The translations under genes and the position numbers were made by a program. From Andrena cerasifolii (lineage: Eukaryota > Arthropoda > Insecta > Hymenoptera > Andrenidae): DNA of 64,000 nucleotides. Under the pieces are notes generated by a model, which saw nothing but the letters and a program-made list of their open reading frames with translations, searched no databases and was not told the origin of the DNA. Shown piece by piece: positions 35,171 to 46,600 of this stretch. The stretch is taken from positions 10,230,001-10,294,000 of the forward strand of contig NC_135123.1 in the NCBI RefSeq assembly GCF_050908995.1, in the 5' to 3' direction. Within the stretch, counting starts at the first letter, position 1; each line of letters opens with the position of its first letter.

Positions 35171-35222
35171 CTAAACCAAAGAGATGGATGGAAACAAAGT
35201 TCCATCGGTCTCTTTGGTTTAG
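35171..35222 (+). repeat. Miniature hairpin 2, 23-bp stem
   Basis: Arms 35171-35193 and 35200-35222 (CTAAACCAAAGAGA...) pair over 23 positions with two imperfect ones and a 6-base loop ACAAAG. The loop is short for a typical animal microRNA precursor. It lies inside the 1.15-kb transposon, so a transposon-derived structure is the more likely explanation. Confidence 0.75.
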
Positions 35223-36034
35223 ATGTAGCATCTAGGGAACTGCCAAGCAATCACGCGATTAAAAGACATTCAGGAAAGAAGGAAAGACTACCGGTGAGCA
35301 TGAAAGGAGTAGTTTGGCGCAGTTCCTACCACCCTGCTCCCCGAGTCGAAAGGGAAAAGCGCTCGACGCCTCCCAGACGATTCCTGTTGCTCCGATGCGA
35401 CTCGTCAGGAGCAAACACTTGATCTGACTCAAGCCGTCCAACACGGAGATTGGGTAATCGGACTGGGTGACTTACGCAGGCAGTGTACCAAAAGGTACAC
35501 CCCCTACGCCCGAAACTTTTCCCCTTCGACAAGAACACCAGGGGATGAAACTGATCCACCCATACCGATTCCATGCTCAGTCGCTTGCTCCCGAAAACGG
35601 AACCAGCGGCGACCTCCTCATCGGAGATGAGGAGCCAACAAAAGAGCAACAAAGTTGATGATTTAGTGACTACTTCGCAATTTTACATGGGGCCTTAAAT
35701 ACTTCATGCTATAATAAACTAACCTGGGCTAGGCTTCCTTAGGCTAGGCTTCCTTAGATATCTTCTTCCACTATCACTTTGCACCAACACTTTTCACTAC
35801 CACTTTTCTTTTTAAATATATTATTTCATTAACTCCCCGCGATCGGATCGTTCGATACATTAATGTTAATGCTTATACATATTACATAGTATTATATATA
35901 ATGTATAAACCCCCCCACAAACATGGCTCATGTATGAAAGAAGCTAATTCCCTTTAATTCACGAAAAAAGTTCTCACGCAAAGATTGTGAAATCATCTTT
36001 GCTAATTCCAATCTTTGCTAATTCCAATTGTACC

Positions 36035-36108
36035 TTTAATTCACGAAAAACATTAAAAACATTCTCACGCAAAGATTGTGAAATCAACTTTGCTAATTCC
36101 AATTGTAT
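36035..36108 (+). repeat. Duplicated outer part of the right TIR
   Basis: TTTAATTCACGAAAAACATT, then CTCACGCAAAGATTGTGAAA and TTTGCTAATTCCAATTGTA repeat the outer portion of the transposon's right terminal repeat in direct orientation just outside it. This indicates terminal-repeat expansion or a second, truncated insertion. Confidence 0.75.
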
Positions 36109-37250
36109 TCTCGTTCTCCGTTCGAACACTGATTCCTCTGTCACTTTTTATACTTGACATTCCTTTATTGGCCACAAAGAACATTTCTTACAGGACTCTC
36201 AAATTTTATCTTCGAACACCCCACCCCTTTGATTTTTATATCAAGCAAAGAGCAAGTAAAATATACACGGACAAGTTCCATCTCCCATGAAACTAGATAG
36301 GTTAAAATAAAAGATTTCCAACTGTACCACCTGGTTGATTATTGTAAAAGGTTACACGAAAACTTCTGCGCTTTCTTTTAACCGTCACCTACGGTCTGCA
36401 CTTTATTTCGTGCGTTTCTTAATAGTTGGAGAGGCATTTGGACGCAGAGAAAGGTGTAAACCCGAGGGCTTGCCCGTCGGAATCCATTAAACTCGACGGA
36501 AGAAGGAAGACCGAGGTTGCCGCTGGGACGCCGTTGCGGAGGGCTAAGATTTTTAAAAACACCTGTCGAACTTGTCTCACACTTGCCCGCCTCTCGATGC
36601 ACTTTCAGACACCGTCCACCTGGAAAATACCCTCCGCCCTCCCGAGGATTCGCTCGTACCCTAGCGCGTTCGTCTTCCGCCTGGCTGAGGAGGGGACTTT
36701 ATGGCTTCCGCGAGAGTTACTTTCGCGATATTTTGAGCTTCGGGAGGGAGGGGGTTGGCGGCGAGAGTGACGCGACTTTCTGTCGTGCAGGGGTGCCTCG
36801 TGAGAAACTTTTTGCAAGGAACTATGTGATGCACATAGCTTGATAGCGCGCGATGGAGTGCTTCGCTCATACTTTCCTACCCTTTTACGTCGTATCACGA
36901 AGAGAAATGTTCGTTTTCCTTCTTTTTTTTCCCTCCCCCGGCCGAAGGTGACGCCAGTCACGCCTCCCCTATCGGAGATTCAGAAGTATGTGCCTCCCGC
37001 GAGCGTTAAGCTTCCGCGTGGATGCGAGGACGCTTCTATTCATCTCGATCGATGCATCCACGCAGCTCGCGATGCTGAAGAGCGCGTGGAAGTCGTGGCG
37101 CGGGTTTTTTCTGTTTAATGTGGAAGAATATTTCGCGGCGCTTTATATTTTAGGTTGCTATTGTTACTGTTCTTTATTGATATCTGCGGGGTTAAGCTTC
37201 GTAATTAATGTTTGGCATTTAGGCAATTCAGTTACAGCTGTGTGTGACCA
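36109..37250. other. Noncoding block, GC-rich 36420-37130
   Basis: Overlapping frames on both strands at 36426-37118 reflect stop-poor composition with T- and C-rich runs; no domain is recognised. No repeat was delimited. Confidence 0.4.
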
Positions 37251-37448
37251 GGGTGGCCCGTATTTATACGTGTCGATTTTTTTGTCGTATTTCTTTGCTC
37301 TCACCCCCTAATATGGTTCCATTTCATAAAAAATAGTCCCTGAAAAAGATTATTGCAATCGGGCAACAGGAAAGGGTGCCGACTAGGCCTTCAAGTTTAG
37401 AATTCATCAATAATTTTGGATTTAAAGAATTTATCAAAAATGGTAAGC
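37251..37448 (+). repeat. Family A solo left arm
   Basis: Starts GGGTGGCCCGTATTTATACG, continues TTTCTTTGCTCTCACCCCCT, AAAAATAGTCCCTGAAAAAG and CAACAGGAAAGGGTGCCGAC, and ends at AAAAATGGTAAGC. This is the outer left ~200 bp of the family A element at 42988-43664. No right arm follows; a Tc1 relic begins shortly after. Confidence 0.85.
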
Positions 37449-37571
37449 TAATCTGGTGTAGCATAATGGTAAGCAATAATGGTATAGTTAAATCTCATTT
37501 GTTTTAAAAAAGGGCGGGGACAAAATTATTACAAATAAGACAAAAATAATAGAGAATACGTATCATCAGAG

Positions 37572-37678
37572 TATGGCAGAATATTCCAAAACTACAGTAA
37601 GTAGCCACAGAATGCATTGAAAGCATGCCACGCCGAATCCAAGCCGTCATAAAAGCTGAAGGCGGAATGACCAAATAA
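37572..37678 (+). pseudogene. Tc1-like transposase C-terminal relic
   Basis: One frame reads WQNIPKLQ, an in-frame TAA, then VATECIESMPRRIQAVIKAE followed by GGMTK and a stop (TAA at 37676-37678). The W-x-x-I-P block followed by SMPRR...AVI.A.GG.TK is the characteristic extreme C-terminus of Tc1-family (DDE, Tc1/mariner) transposases, which normally end in TKY. Only about 35 residues survive; the DDE catalytic core is not visible upstream, where a family A solo arm lies instead. The premature stop and truncation make it nonfunctional. An ATTTGGCCACCC-like word at about 37861 could mark the transposon's former end. Confidence 0.8.
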
Positions 37679-39944
37679 TGAGTAGGTTGTATTTCTCGTA
37701 CAATATAGTCTTAAACCTGTATACCTAAATGTATTTAATTTGCATTCTTAAGTACATATACTAGTACGAAGAAATAATATTATAACATTACATCTAGAGA
37801 TATCTATTTTATTCCATCACTCAAACTTACCAAATCTCGAACCTTTTTGTTTGGGTATAATAATTTGGCCACCCATCTTTCAACCCATGCTACTAATGCA
37901 CCGACCTAATACATTCCATTATTGTCTCCAAAAAGGAGCTTTCTTTTACCAAAAGCTACCCACAGAACCGTCCACTGAAGCCAATTACTTTATTCCGTAA
38001 AACCACCGCAAACAAATCCTTAAAGTAGGTATTCCCTTCATCGATCGTACGTTGGGAAATATAAATTTCCAGAAGATTCGACACCAAGAAGCCAGTCGAA
38101 CCCTATATACGACGGATTTCGTGTCCCCCGTGTATCGCGCGTCTGACTCTCCACGAGATCATCGCCAGTATCGGTGTAGGTGAGACCATCCACCCCCACT
38201 CGCCAGCCACGAAATCGCGGCTGTAATATTTCTTCGACGCTGGCTTCTTTTACGATTCTTGCGGGACACCGTGAGAAACGAAGGGGTAGCTGTACGAGTA
38301 TAATAAAGCGTTGCTCACCCCCCCCCCTCCCCCTTTACGGCTTCCGTCTTTTCTTGCTTTCTTTCTGGCCCTGTAACTCTCGGCTGAGAGATAGCCGGTG
38401 CGCACCCACCGCCCCGTAGACGCCCGCAACGGGCGCGGGGATAGAAATTGATGGAGCTCATAATTTAACAGAAATCAGGATTTTTTGAAGAGCTCACCGT
38501 TATATCTACCTCCGCGCGCCTCGGCTTCATCTCTCGCCCTTGATCGCCCGCAGAGCCTTCTTCCCGTCCGTGGCGTTTCCACACCGCACGGTGAAACGAA
38601 CGGCTGGGGAATAGCGGCGAATAATATATCGATAAATTTGCATTATCTCGACTGTAGCGCAGAATCCCGAGGACCAGCGGCCGTGCCGCGTATCCCCGGC
38701 GCTCTTCGAACTTAGCCCGTTGTGGGTGTAGGGTAGCGAGTTCCGTGGGACACCTTCGTCGTTTCCCGTGTATACTTACATCCTCGTCGGCTGATTTTTG
38801 TAAGTTCTAAGGAGATTTTGCTAGGTGTCGCGCCTCGCTGCGCCCAGAAATCTACGGTGTTAGGGGTAACACGGTGTGCTACGTAAATAAATATCTGTGA
38901 AAAACTACTTAGTCAAATGTTAGCATACATCGGAAGAAAAAAAATTTCTCTCATACTTTTTATTTCTGTGAACGTTGTGTGCAAATGCCTGCATGGTCGT
39001 GAATCCTTGTAAGCACGGCGCAAGTGTGAGTTACAGACGATATAGTAAACGGAGCATTTGAAAAGGGCACGTTATGCATACGCAATTAAAATGTCACAGA
39101 CGATCGCAGTTTCGTTAATCCAAATTGGGGGTAGGGTAAAGTATACAGCCGGTGTCGCGAAGTAGACGTCTGACGAGTTACTAAAAAGGCTTCTTCATGG
39201 TCCTCGTTTCCTCCCGTCATCTTCTCCTGCCACGTAATCGCCCCTTCCCTAATTGTCGTTAATTACACGAGTCACCGAAGATTGTGTCCCGTTGCCGTTT
39301 AATTACGGGAAGGATTCATTAACGAAAAGATAGGTGTCTAACGAGAACAAAACAGCGTTGTCGGGGTTCTGGCAAGAACCGCCGGCACTCGTTTTGGTCG
39401 TGGCCGCTGCAGGATAACAGGAAGGAAAAAGGATCAACTCTGCACACCCTTTGATACACCGCCTTCCGAAGGGGCAAGAAATTTACAGTACCATCGGCTT
39501 CCTATCTTTTCTTCGCTCCTCTATCATCCTTGTTCCGCTCGTCTTTACTTGCTCCTACTTTCAAAAACGTCGTTAGTATCGGGGTGTCATACCTATATTA
39601 TGTTGTTGCCATTTTCCATGGAAGTGGATAGCGAGGGGGCTGCGCGAAGTGTTACGCAACGATTTTAATGCAACTTTGCCGGTAGATAGAGGAACAATAT
39701 TTCAAACAATATTTCATTCGTGCTTGGTGGTTGTAGACACTTAATATATTACGAGAAGTTTAACAATGGGATTGGTATTTCACTTTGTTCAAATTTCAAA
39801 CGATATAGCCGAGTGGCTTGAGTCACATTGTTGATTTAAAAATCTCGAGTTTCAACTTTAACTACCTACGCCTTTCATATTTAAATCTTCTTCTTTTAAT
39901 GGAAGGCAAAAAGGTATTCGTACATTCTCCCGTGTCAATTTTTA
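37679..39944. other. Noncoding block with CpG-rich 38100-38740
   Basis: AT-rich to 38040, then CpG-rich with a C-run at 38320-38335 and an exact octamer ATTTGCAT at 38636-38643. From 38880 AT-rich again. No coding or RNA gene recognised. Confidence 0.4.
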
Positions 39945-40061
39945 TTAGGGGCCATCCTTAAATTACGTAAGGGTTCTTCGCAAAGTCCGAAGTAAATATA
40001 TTTAATGGTTTTGGTTTAAAAAATTCCCAAAGTTGGTCAAGCTGGTAAGGAGACCCCTTAA
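39945..40061. repeat. Short TTAGGGG...CCCCTTAA element
   Basis: TTAGGGGCCATCCTTAAATT (39945) and, inverted at the right end (40061), TTAAGGGGTCTCCTT give a 117-bp unit with imperfect inverted ends. The CCATCCTTAAATTACGTAA head resembles a repeat common in arthropod genomes (recalled, not checked). Confidence 0.45.
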
Positions 40062-41580
40062 TCGAAAACAATTAAATATCTACGCGCAAGACCTGGGTCA
40101 ACTATTTCTTGGACCTCTATAGTACCTACCCGCCGAAGTTTAATTAAAATCAACGCACGAACTTCACACAGGCCCCCTTATAAGTCCCCAAAGGGTTCCA
40201 AAGGCAGCGTTAGACATCTCCAATAAGCTTAAACATTCCTTTCCCCATCTTCAACCGCAGAAACGACAATGATGGGTCCATTTCCACTGAGCAGCTCCAC
40301 GCACAATGCCCACGAACCGCGGAATTAAAGGCGCGAGATTTGTAACGCCAAACGCGACGTTAAATCGGCCACGCGCGGCGCATTGTTGAACGTAGCCCGG
40401 CTACAGTTTCCACCTATTTCGTCCACAATTGCATACTTCATCGTATAATATGCACGCAATCAGTTGAGGATATCCGAAATTGCTCTGTGTCCGGATTTCA
40501 TTATTCAAGCCCTTCTCTCTACGCGTTCCGCCTTGTTGTACACTGCCCCCACTCCAGCCGCCGCGCCGCCCGTATTTTCCCGCGGGCGTGCAAGCGTCAC
40601 AAATAATTCCGTCTCTGCATAAATCGTCGAAACAGCGTTCCACTCTCCGGGGTTGGGGGGGATCGAATTTCGGGTTAGGCCAGTTCCGCCCTAAATACGT
40701 CGCGCCGGACCTTTTGTGGCGCGAGGATTCCTCTCGCTGTGCTTTTCGATATTCAATTCCAATTGTGTTTATCACCACCCCGTCCGTTCCCCTCTCCCTA
40801 TCCCCTAGCTCGCCCCTGTGCTTCCTCCGCAACTGTCTCTCTCCCGTTCCCCCTTTTTTTTCCCCCGGTGTACAGGACGCAGCGACCGTCCGTCCATACG
40901 GATTCCTAGCCGCGTTCCTCTCGACGTTGTACCCCGTCCGGCCGATCGAAGCTTTATTGCCCGCGCCGGCCAAAATCCCCGTGCGAAAATTCCGCTCGGC
41001 TGTCGTTTCCGTATCCGCCGCGGAATTGGACATAAATTTACGGCGCTCCACGCCCCGTTGTCCTCCGCTCGCGTATCTACGTGTCCACTTTCTCTTCCCC
41101 CGCGCCCCTGCACCAAGCCCACCCCCTCCCGGCTGGATTTGAATCGCGCGCTAATTGCGAGCGCGCGGGAAGCGACGCGTCGCGACCTTAGCGCCGGCGC
41201 TGTAGATGTGTCTCGGCGATAAACGCGCGGGAATGAGTGGCGATCGGCGACCCTAGCCGTGGGTAGGCTTTTTAAGCTGACCTTGGGCAGGTACCCTGGC
41301 GACTACTCGATTTCCGTTTCCTGGGGGAAACTGGCACGCCCCAGTGCGTTCGTTGTGAAACAGAGGCGGCACGAGGTGTTGGTGCTACGATTGCATCGGA
41401 TTGATCACTTTGCTGGCCGAGGTTTTCTGGTAGAAGTCCTGTGCTTTTGGAATACGACGTTGAAGCTGGGTCTTTTTCGACCCGATGACGTCTTCTTCTC
41501 TACTTCTGTCGAGGTTCTCTAAAAACCTGCACATTTAAAAAAAAAGTCGGAATGTTCAGGTAACCAATCTTTCCTTGTAA
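40062..41580. other. GC-rich CpG-dense block, no assigned gene
   Basis: Positions 40300-41240 are strongly CpG-dense and open on both strands for over 200 codons (40401-41051 -, 40480-41142 +); the translations are Pro/Ser/Arg-rich without motifs. A pyrimidine tract ending GTGTACAG at about 40876 is a good-looking + strand splice acceptor. The region could be a CpG-rich promoter or 5' exon, but neither is established. Confidence 0.35.
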
Positions 41581-41813
41581 GTACTATTACTGCGCGGAAA
41601 GAAGGCTCCTGGTAGGCGGTGCAGACCGCCGCTATGACGATTGGTTTTACTCACCGATTGTTGCACACTCGTAAAGACAGAGCACACGTAAATTTTTATT
41701 GGCGGAATCGGCCACATCTACTTACTACAATGAACACAGACGGCGGTTCAGGCGGAGCTAGCGGCGGACTGCACCGTCTGCCAGGAGGCTTCTTTCCGCG
41801 CAGGAATAGTAGT
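41581..41813. mobile_element. Short family D palindromic MITE
   Basis: GTACTATTACTGCGCGGAAA (41581) is mirrored by TTCCGCGCAGGAATAGTAGT at the right end, with further complementarity through GGCGGTGCAGACCGCCG. The arms share CGCTATGACGATTGG and the GTACTATTAC tip with the 686-bp element at 22501. At 233 bp it is a deleted or shorter subfamily member. Noncoding. Confidence 0.8.
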
Positions 41814-42987
41814 AGCTATGTATTCCGCGCTCCTTGACATCATGTTAAATGTATGGGTGAGGTGAAGACCATTGCGGGGTAGTGATTAGCAGTGATCATG
41901 GACTTTTTAATTCGGCAGTTAAACAGCTGAAGAAGTGGAGGAAGAGTGTGTCAGTTGGGCCTGGGTTCAGCCTGTCCGTATTTATGTTAGGATCGCTGAC
42001 GATTTCTATTGCTTCTCTACGTTCCCTGGCAAAGTATCTTTTTCTAATGACTCTTAAATCGCTTCCTTGGAATAGAAGTTTCATATGCCACAATTCTTTA
42101 TTGTTCTCCCACGATTAAAAGTCTAAAAAGACGCGAAGAGTCTTCACACCTGGAAGCCTACGACCACCAGTGATCAACTCCGAAATTCTCGGGTCCCTTC
42201 GTCTTTCTACAATGATGCCTGTCGATGATGACGACGTCGGGTGATCCGCCAGGATAATGCAAGCCACGTTTCGTAAACACCGCTCGCCGCGGAACAATGA
42301 ACGTCACGCGCAACGCGCGCCGAACAACATCGGTGACCTGAAATGGAGGCAGCAGAACGGAACAAAACGGATGCCTTCGGTTCTATCTGCGATCTGCACC
42401 GAACGTTGCGCCAATACCGTTGAAAGCTGTAACGCACGGCTCCGGGGGGGCGGGGGTAGGGCCGCGCGAACAAACGACCCGGCTATCTGCGCGCCGTTCT
42501 TAATCATAATTACGCAAGTTGGCGGGCAAGTGCGTGACAGGGGCAACGAGGCAGCAGTGTTATCGCGGCTTCACGCTCTATCGCATTGTCGGCTTGTCGG
42601 CGGCTGTTCGTCTTCATCAGCGGTCCCGCCGTGGAAAAAAAGGCGCGCGCGCGATATCGCCGCGGCCACGTTACGCGGGCCGCCGCGACCCGTTGCCGGA
42701 AAAGGACGCGGGCATGCGTGAAAAATGGCCGCTCGTCGGCCGAATCAACGAGCCGATTCGAAACGGAGAGCGGCGCGCCGGCCAGAATTAACGACGCCCG
42801 ACGTCGTTGCACGCCGACGAAAACCCCGCGTGCCCGGCGCGATCCGGCAACGATAGCCTGTAATTAATAGAACGCTGGGAACCTCTAACGAGAAAATATC
42901 GGGGCAGCCAGGCCCCGATTTCAACGCGAAACATCGGCCACGTCCGATGACTGTCGAAATGCCGTTGCTTTCGCGCATGTTCGCTTA
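41814..42987. other. Noncoding block, CpG-rich 42230-42960
   Basis: Multiple overlapping frames on both strands in a CpG-dense stretch with a G-run at 42446-42459; no motif recognised. Positions 41814-42230 are unremarkable. Confidence 0.4.
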
Positions 42988-43664
42988 GGGTGGCCCTTAT
43001 TTATACGTGTCGAAATTTTTTTCTTGTATTTCTTTGCTCTCACTCCCTAGAACGGTGCCATTTGATGAAATAAATAGTCCCTGGAGAAGGTTATTGGACA
43101 ACAGGAAAGGGTGCTGACCAGGCCATAAAGAATTCATCTATAGTTTGGATTTAAAGAATTTCTCAAAAATGGTAAGCCCTATCGAAATTTTCTTCAAATA
43201 ATATTAAAAGAGCATTCAATTTTCTACAATTACTGTCTATATCATTTTTTCGTGCTTCCAACCATTTTTTGGATAATAGCGTTTGAATATAGAGAGATCG
43301 TATATCGCGCGTATAGGCAATACGCCACGCTGCACAGTTGGTACGCGCAAAGCGCAGATCTCTCTATATTCAAACGCTATTATCTAAAAAATGGTTGGAA
43401 GCACAAAAAACTTATATACACAGTAATTGTAGGAAATTGCATGCTCTTTTAATATTATGTGAAGAAAATTTCGACAGGGCTTACCATTTTTGAGAAATTC
43501 TTTAAATCCAAACTATTGATGAATTCTTTATAGCCTGGTCTCGGCACCCTTTTCTGTTGTCCGATGGCAATACTCTTTTGCAGGAACTATTTTTTTTTTA
43601 TGAAATGGAACCATATTAGGGGGTGAGAGCAAAAGAAATCGCAGGTTGAAAATAAGGGCCACCC
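42988..43664. mobile_element. Foldback MITE, family A, full-length copy
   Basis: The best-preserved member. It starts GGGTGGCCCTTATTT at 42988 and ends with the inverted AATAAGGGCCACCC at 43664, with TA on both sides (42986-42987 and 43665-43666), the signature of a Tc1/mariner-type target duplication. Arms of about 305 bp face each other across a ~65-bp centre that includes a short CGCGCGTAT/TACGCGC symmetry. The order of inner blocks is the same as in the copies at 1615-2213, 37251-37448 and 53700-54122. No protein is encoded. Confidence 0.92.
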
Positions 43665-46600
43665 TAATGTTTGCAGGACCCGACGATTCGCTATCCTGTT
43701 TTGTATCATGGCTGAATTAATGTTTCCTGGGTTTCCGGCTGACGATCTACGATGGTGATGTCGGATTTACTTATTCCTTTATTTATGGGAGAGAAAGTCC
43801 CATTGTTACAAAAAACGTACCCACCCATGTTCTTAGGGAACATAATATCACGCAACTGATAAAAGAACCTATCTTTTATCCGGAAAGATTTTGCAATAAC
43901 GAGCCCACAGTCCCACCAATTATGCTCAACGCAATCACATCCCGAGCGGTGTCGGACACTATCCCAGAAAATATAGTTTGGGAACCCTGTGTCAGCTGAA
44001 TTATCTGTCGAACGAGTTCGTTTGATCTGCGAACCCCTCGTGACAAAAGCCTCGTTAAACGCATCGATCGTGGGAGCGCGGGGGGGCGGAGCGGCGCGGG
44101 GAATGAAAAAAGCTGGCGGAAGAACAGTTCCTGGACAGCCTGAGTTAACAGGATCGAAGATAAAGCCGATCCTTTCCGGTCGACCACGATTCGGTCTGCA
44201 CACGGATGTGCCCGCCGCGTTCTCAGGGGTTGTAAGTTCACGTATCAGCCGGAACGGCTGGAAGTTTCATGCTACAGCAGCATTACGTGACACAAAGTCC
44301 CGTTCTCGTATTACGAGGCGTGTGGGGCTAAAAGGGGGCGTGGGGGCTTATAACAGGGTACGCGTGGCCCCGTCAGGTCACCCGTTGCACATTGTGCCTT
44401 CCTGCTAGCCACCTTAGACGCGGTCACGTCGGGGTTACGTAGTTTGAGACGCGGTACAACGTCGAACAAAAGCGGCCGGGGGGTAGGTTCCACGAGTTTG
44501 CATTTTGAATTTTGCACTCCTGGCACCCCCCTCCTCCTCCGTGGAAACGAAGGCGCGCTTCTGGCGTCGAGATCCCATTTATGACCATTCCGTGCCAGCC
44601 GCCGCTGGCCTTCTTCTTTTGGCAGAGATGAATGCTGGGGAAAAATTCTTCAGTTTTTAAGGAAGATTTTAGTCGTACCGTTTAAGAGTCACCCGAGGTG
44701 GATGGTACGGTGACTCGGCCAGCGCGTTTCCGTGACCACCACACCAAAATGTTGTGCCGATGTACTCGCGTGACGGTTATCGTTGTGGCTGGCCAGCTCG
44801 GATGTAATCAGAGAAGAATCGCATAGCTGACGGCTCTTTAGGTCGATGATTTTATGCCCAACGTATCGAAGGTAACGTCTTGATTCCCCTTGGTCACGTG
44901 GGTCGCGATTAAACTACGTTCACGAGCTTAGGATGGAGCTGAGGCGTAATTGGATGGCGCGTACGCCGTCTCCATCTTGCACGGCTGATCGCCGGCGTGA
45001 GAATTAATCCGTTTCTCTCCTCGTTCTCTTTACGTGCCAATAAAGGGAAGGGCACTTTCATTAACTACTCCCTATGTCCGAAATTGCCCGGCCGGATAAA
45101 GAGGGAACTTCTTTCCGCGTAGATACACGGTATCGCTGAGAATGATCTATCAGCGTAAGGAAATGATTATCCTTGTCGCAGAGGGAAGATTGTCCCTGCT
45201 CCGGAGAATGTTCCAGCTTAATTGAACGATCAAACGCTGCAGATAAAAGTATTTAACGATACGAAAGTGTATACATTAGGGAAAGGAAGAGCGTACGAGA
45301 TGGGTTCGCGATGAGTAGACTCTGCGATACTCTTACACGATAACAGTGTACGCAACAACTCTTACGCAATAAAAGTTGCGACATTAGGGACCTCTCATTA
45401 ACTCCCTCTGATAATCTACACCTCGAGGTAGCGAAGTGCGACAAAATGGGAACAGAAGAATGGACAAATATTCCCAACGGGACGTTTAAGCGGAGTGCAA
45501 AGACAAATAGCCTAATTACACTTTCGCGGCAGCCCCACCGCTGCTTCTTTCTGATATATCTAACACGAAACTCATTACGAGTAAAGAGACACCTATCGAA
45601 ACGACACCTCGCTCAATCGAGACGTCCCTCTAACTTACGACATCGCGTGTGCGCTTGCGTCTTCGCGACCATGCCGCGCAACGTCGGCGCCCGAAGGTCA
45701 CCGGACTTGAACTTCGGAACCCAGTTTATAATTCCAGGCTCCCGAGGGGCGTAAGGGATCGTCGTGGAAGACCGTTTCATAAATTCAGGCGTAATCGAGA
45801 CGAGTTCAGACGGGAGAGACGCGTCTCGACGTGTGGAGACGAGGATGAGACCGTGGCGCGGGTGTTTCAGGGACACTTACGCGTGGGTCGGACCGGAACT
45901 GGCATGATTCACGTCGAGGAGAAGTCGTGAGACTCGTGGAATACCGGCTCCGTTGGATGGGCAATCGTGCCCATTCGACGTGTTTTCGAGCGTATTTCTA
46001 CGTGTGCACGCGTGTCACCCGTGGTCCTCCACTTTCGCGACATTGTTTCGAATTTAGGGTAGATGCACCATCTGTGGGCCAATTTAAAGATTTCACTGAC
46101 TTTCGCCGTAATTATCTTTAAAATTGTATATTAAAATACTTTGATTAGTAAACATGGGAGTTTTACTTAGGTACCGCATATCCTTCACGTTTATTACAGC
46201 AAACCCTTTACAGACTTCTTAAAAAATATAATATTTTTCCACGTAAGCAATAAATGAAACCTCATATTTCTGGCGGTATAATATTGTGCACATAATTATG
46301 ATCTGCAAGCAATTTCAAAATAAGAAAACCGCGATAATTATGGACATGGTTAAAAACGGCGCAATGGCCACAAGCAGTACATCTACCCTATTCGAATGTT
46401 TCACTAATTTCTGTTTTAATCATTCTCGTTTCTTTTGTGGTATGATGAATCTTCTGTGATTCTTGGATCAGCGGGGGATCTGTTTGCACAACTCACCTAT
46501 GTGGTTCATGCCAAGTGTCTCAGACATGTTATATAACACGCTTTCTACTTCTTTCTAACATTGCTAAAATGTATCTCTGACAAGTGAACGTATATTAAAT

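Larger units (their letters stand above)
34889..36034. mobile_element. Non-autonomous DNA transposon with ~110-bp TIRs
   Basis: The left terminal repeat 34889-34999 and right terminal repeat 35910-36034 are inverted copies: AGGTACAATTGGAATTAGCA at the tip, GAATTAAAGGGAATTAGCTT midway, CATACATGAG and a run of seven G or C at the inner edge. The right repeat carries an extra 16-bp tandem unit ATCTTTGCTAATTCCA. The ~910-bp interior has no recognisable transposase; it carries two tandem small hairpins (35122-35222), a 15-bp tandem duplication GGCTAGGCTTCCTTA (35727-35756) and frames on both strands of unknown meaning. It could be a deleted autonomous element or one that captured host sequence. 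Both tips lie beside TTAA-like words. Confidence 0.8.

Noticed and set aside
35211..35222. TCTTTGGTT seed-like match to miR-9
   Set aside because: It is on the 3' arm end of a transposon-internal hairpin with a 6-base loop, the rest of miR-9 does not match, and miR-9 comes from the 5' arm.
37678..37696. AGTAGGTTGTAT matches 12 bases of let-7
   Set aside because: The let-7 seed GAGGTAG is missing, no hairpin surrounds it, and it follows directly after the Tc1 transposase stop, so the match is chance.
40401..41142. 216- and 220-codon frames on opposite strands
   Set aside because: Both strands are open over the same GC-rich DNA and translations are Pro/Ser/Arg-rich without motifs; stop-poor composition explains them.
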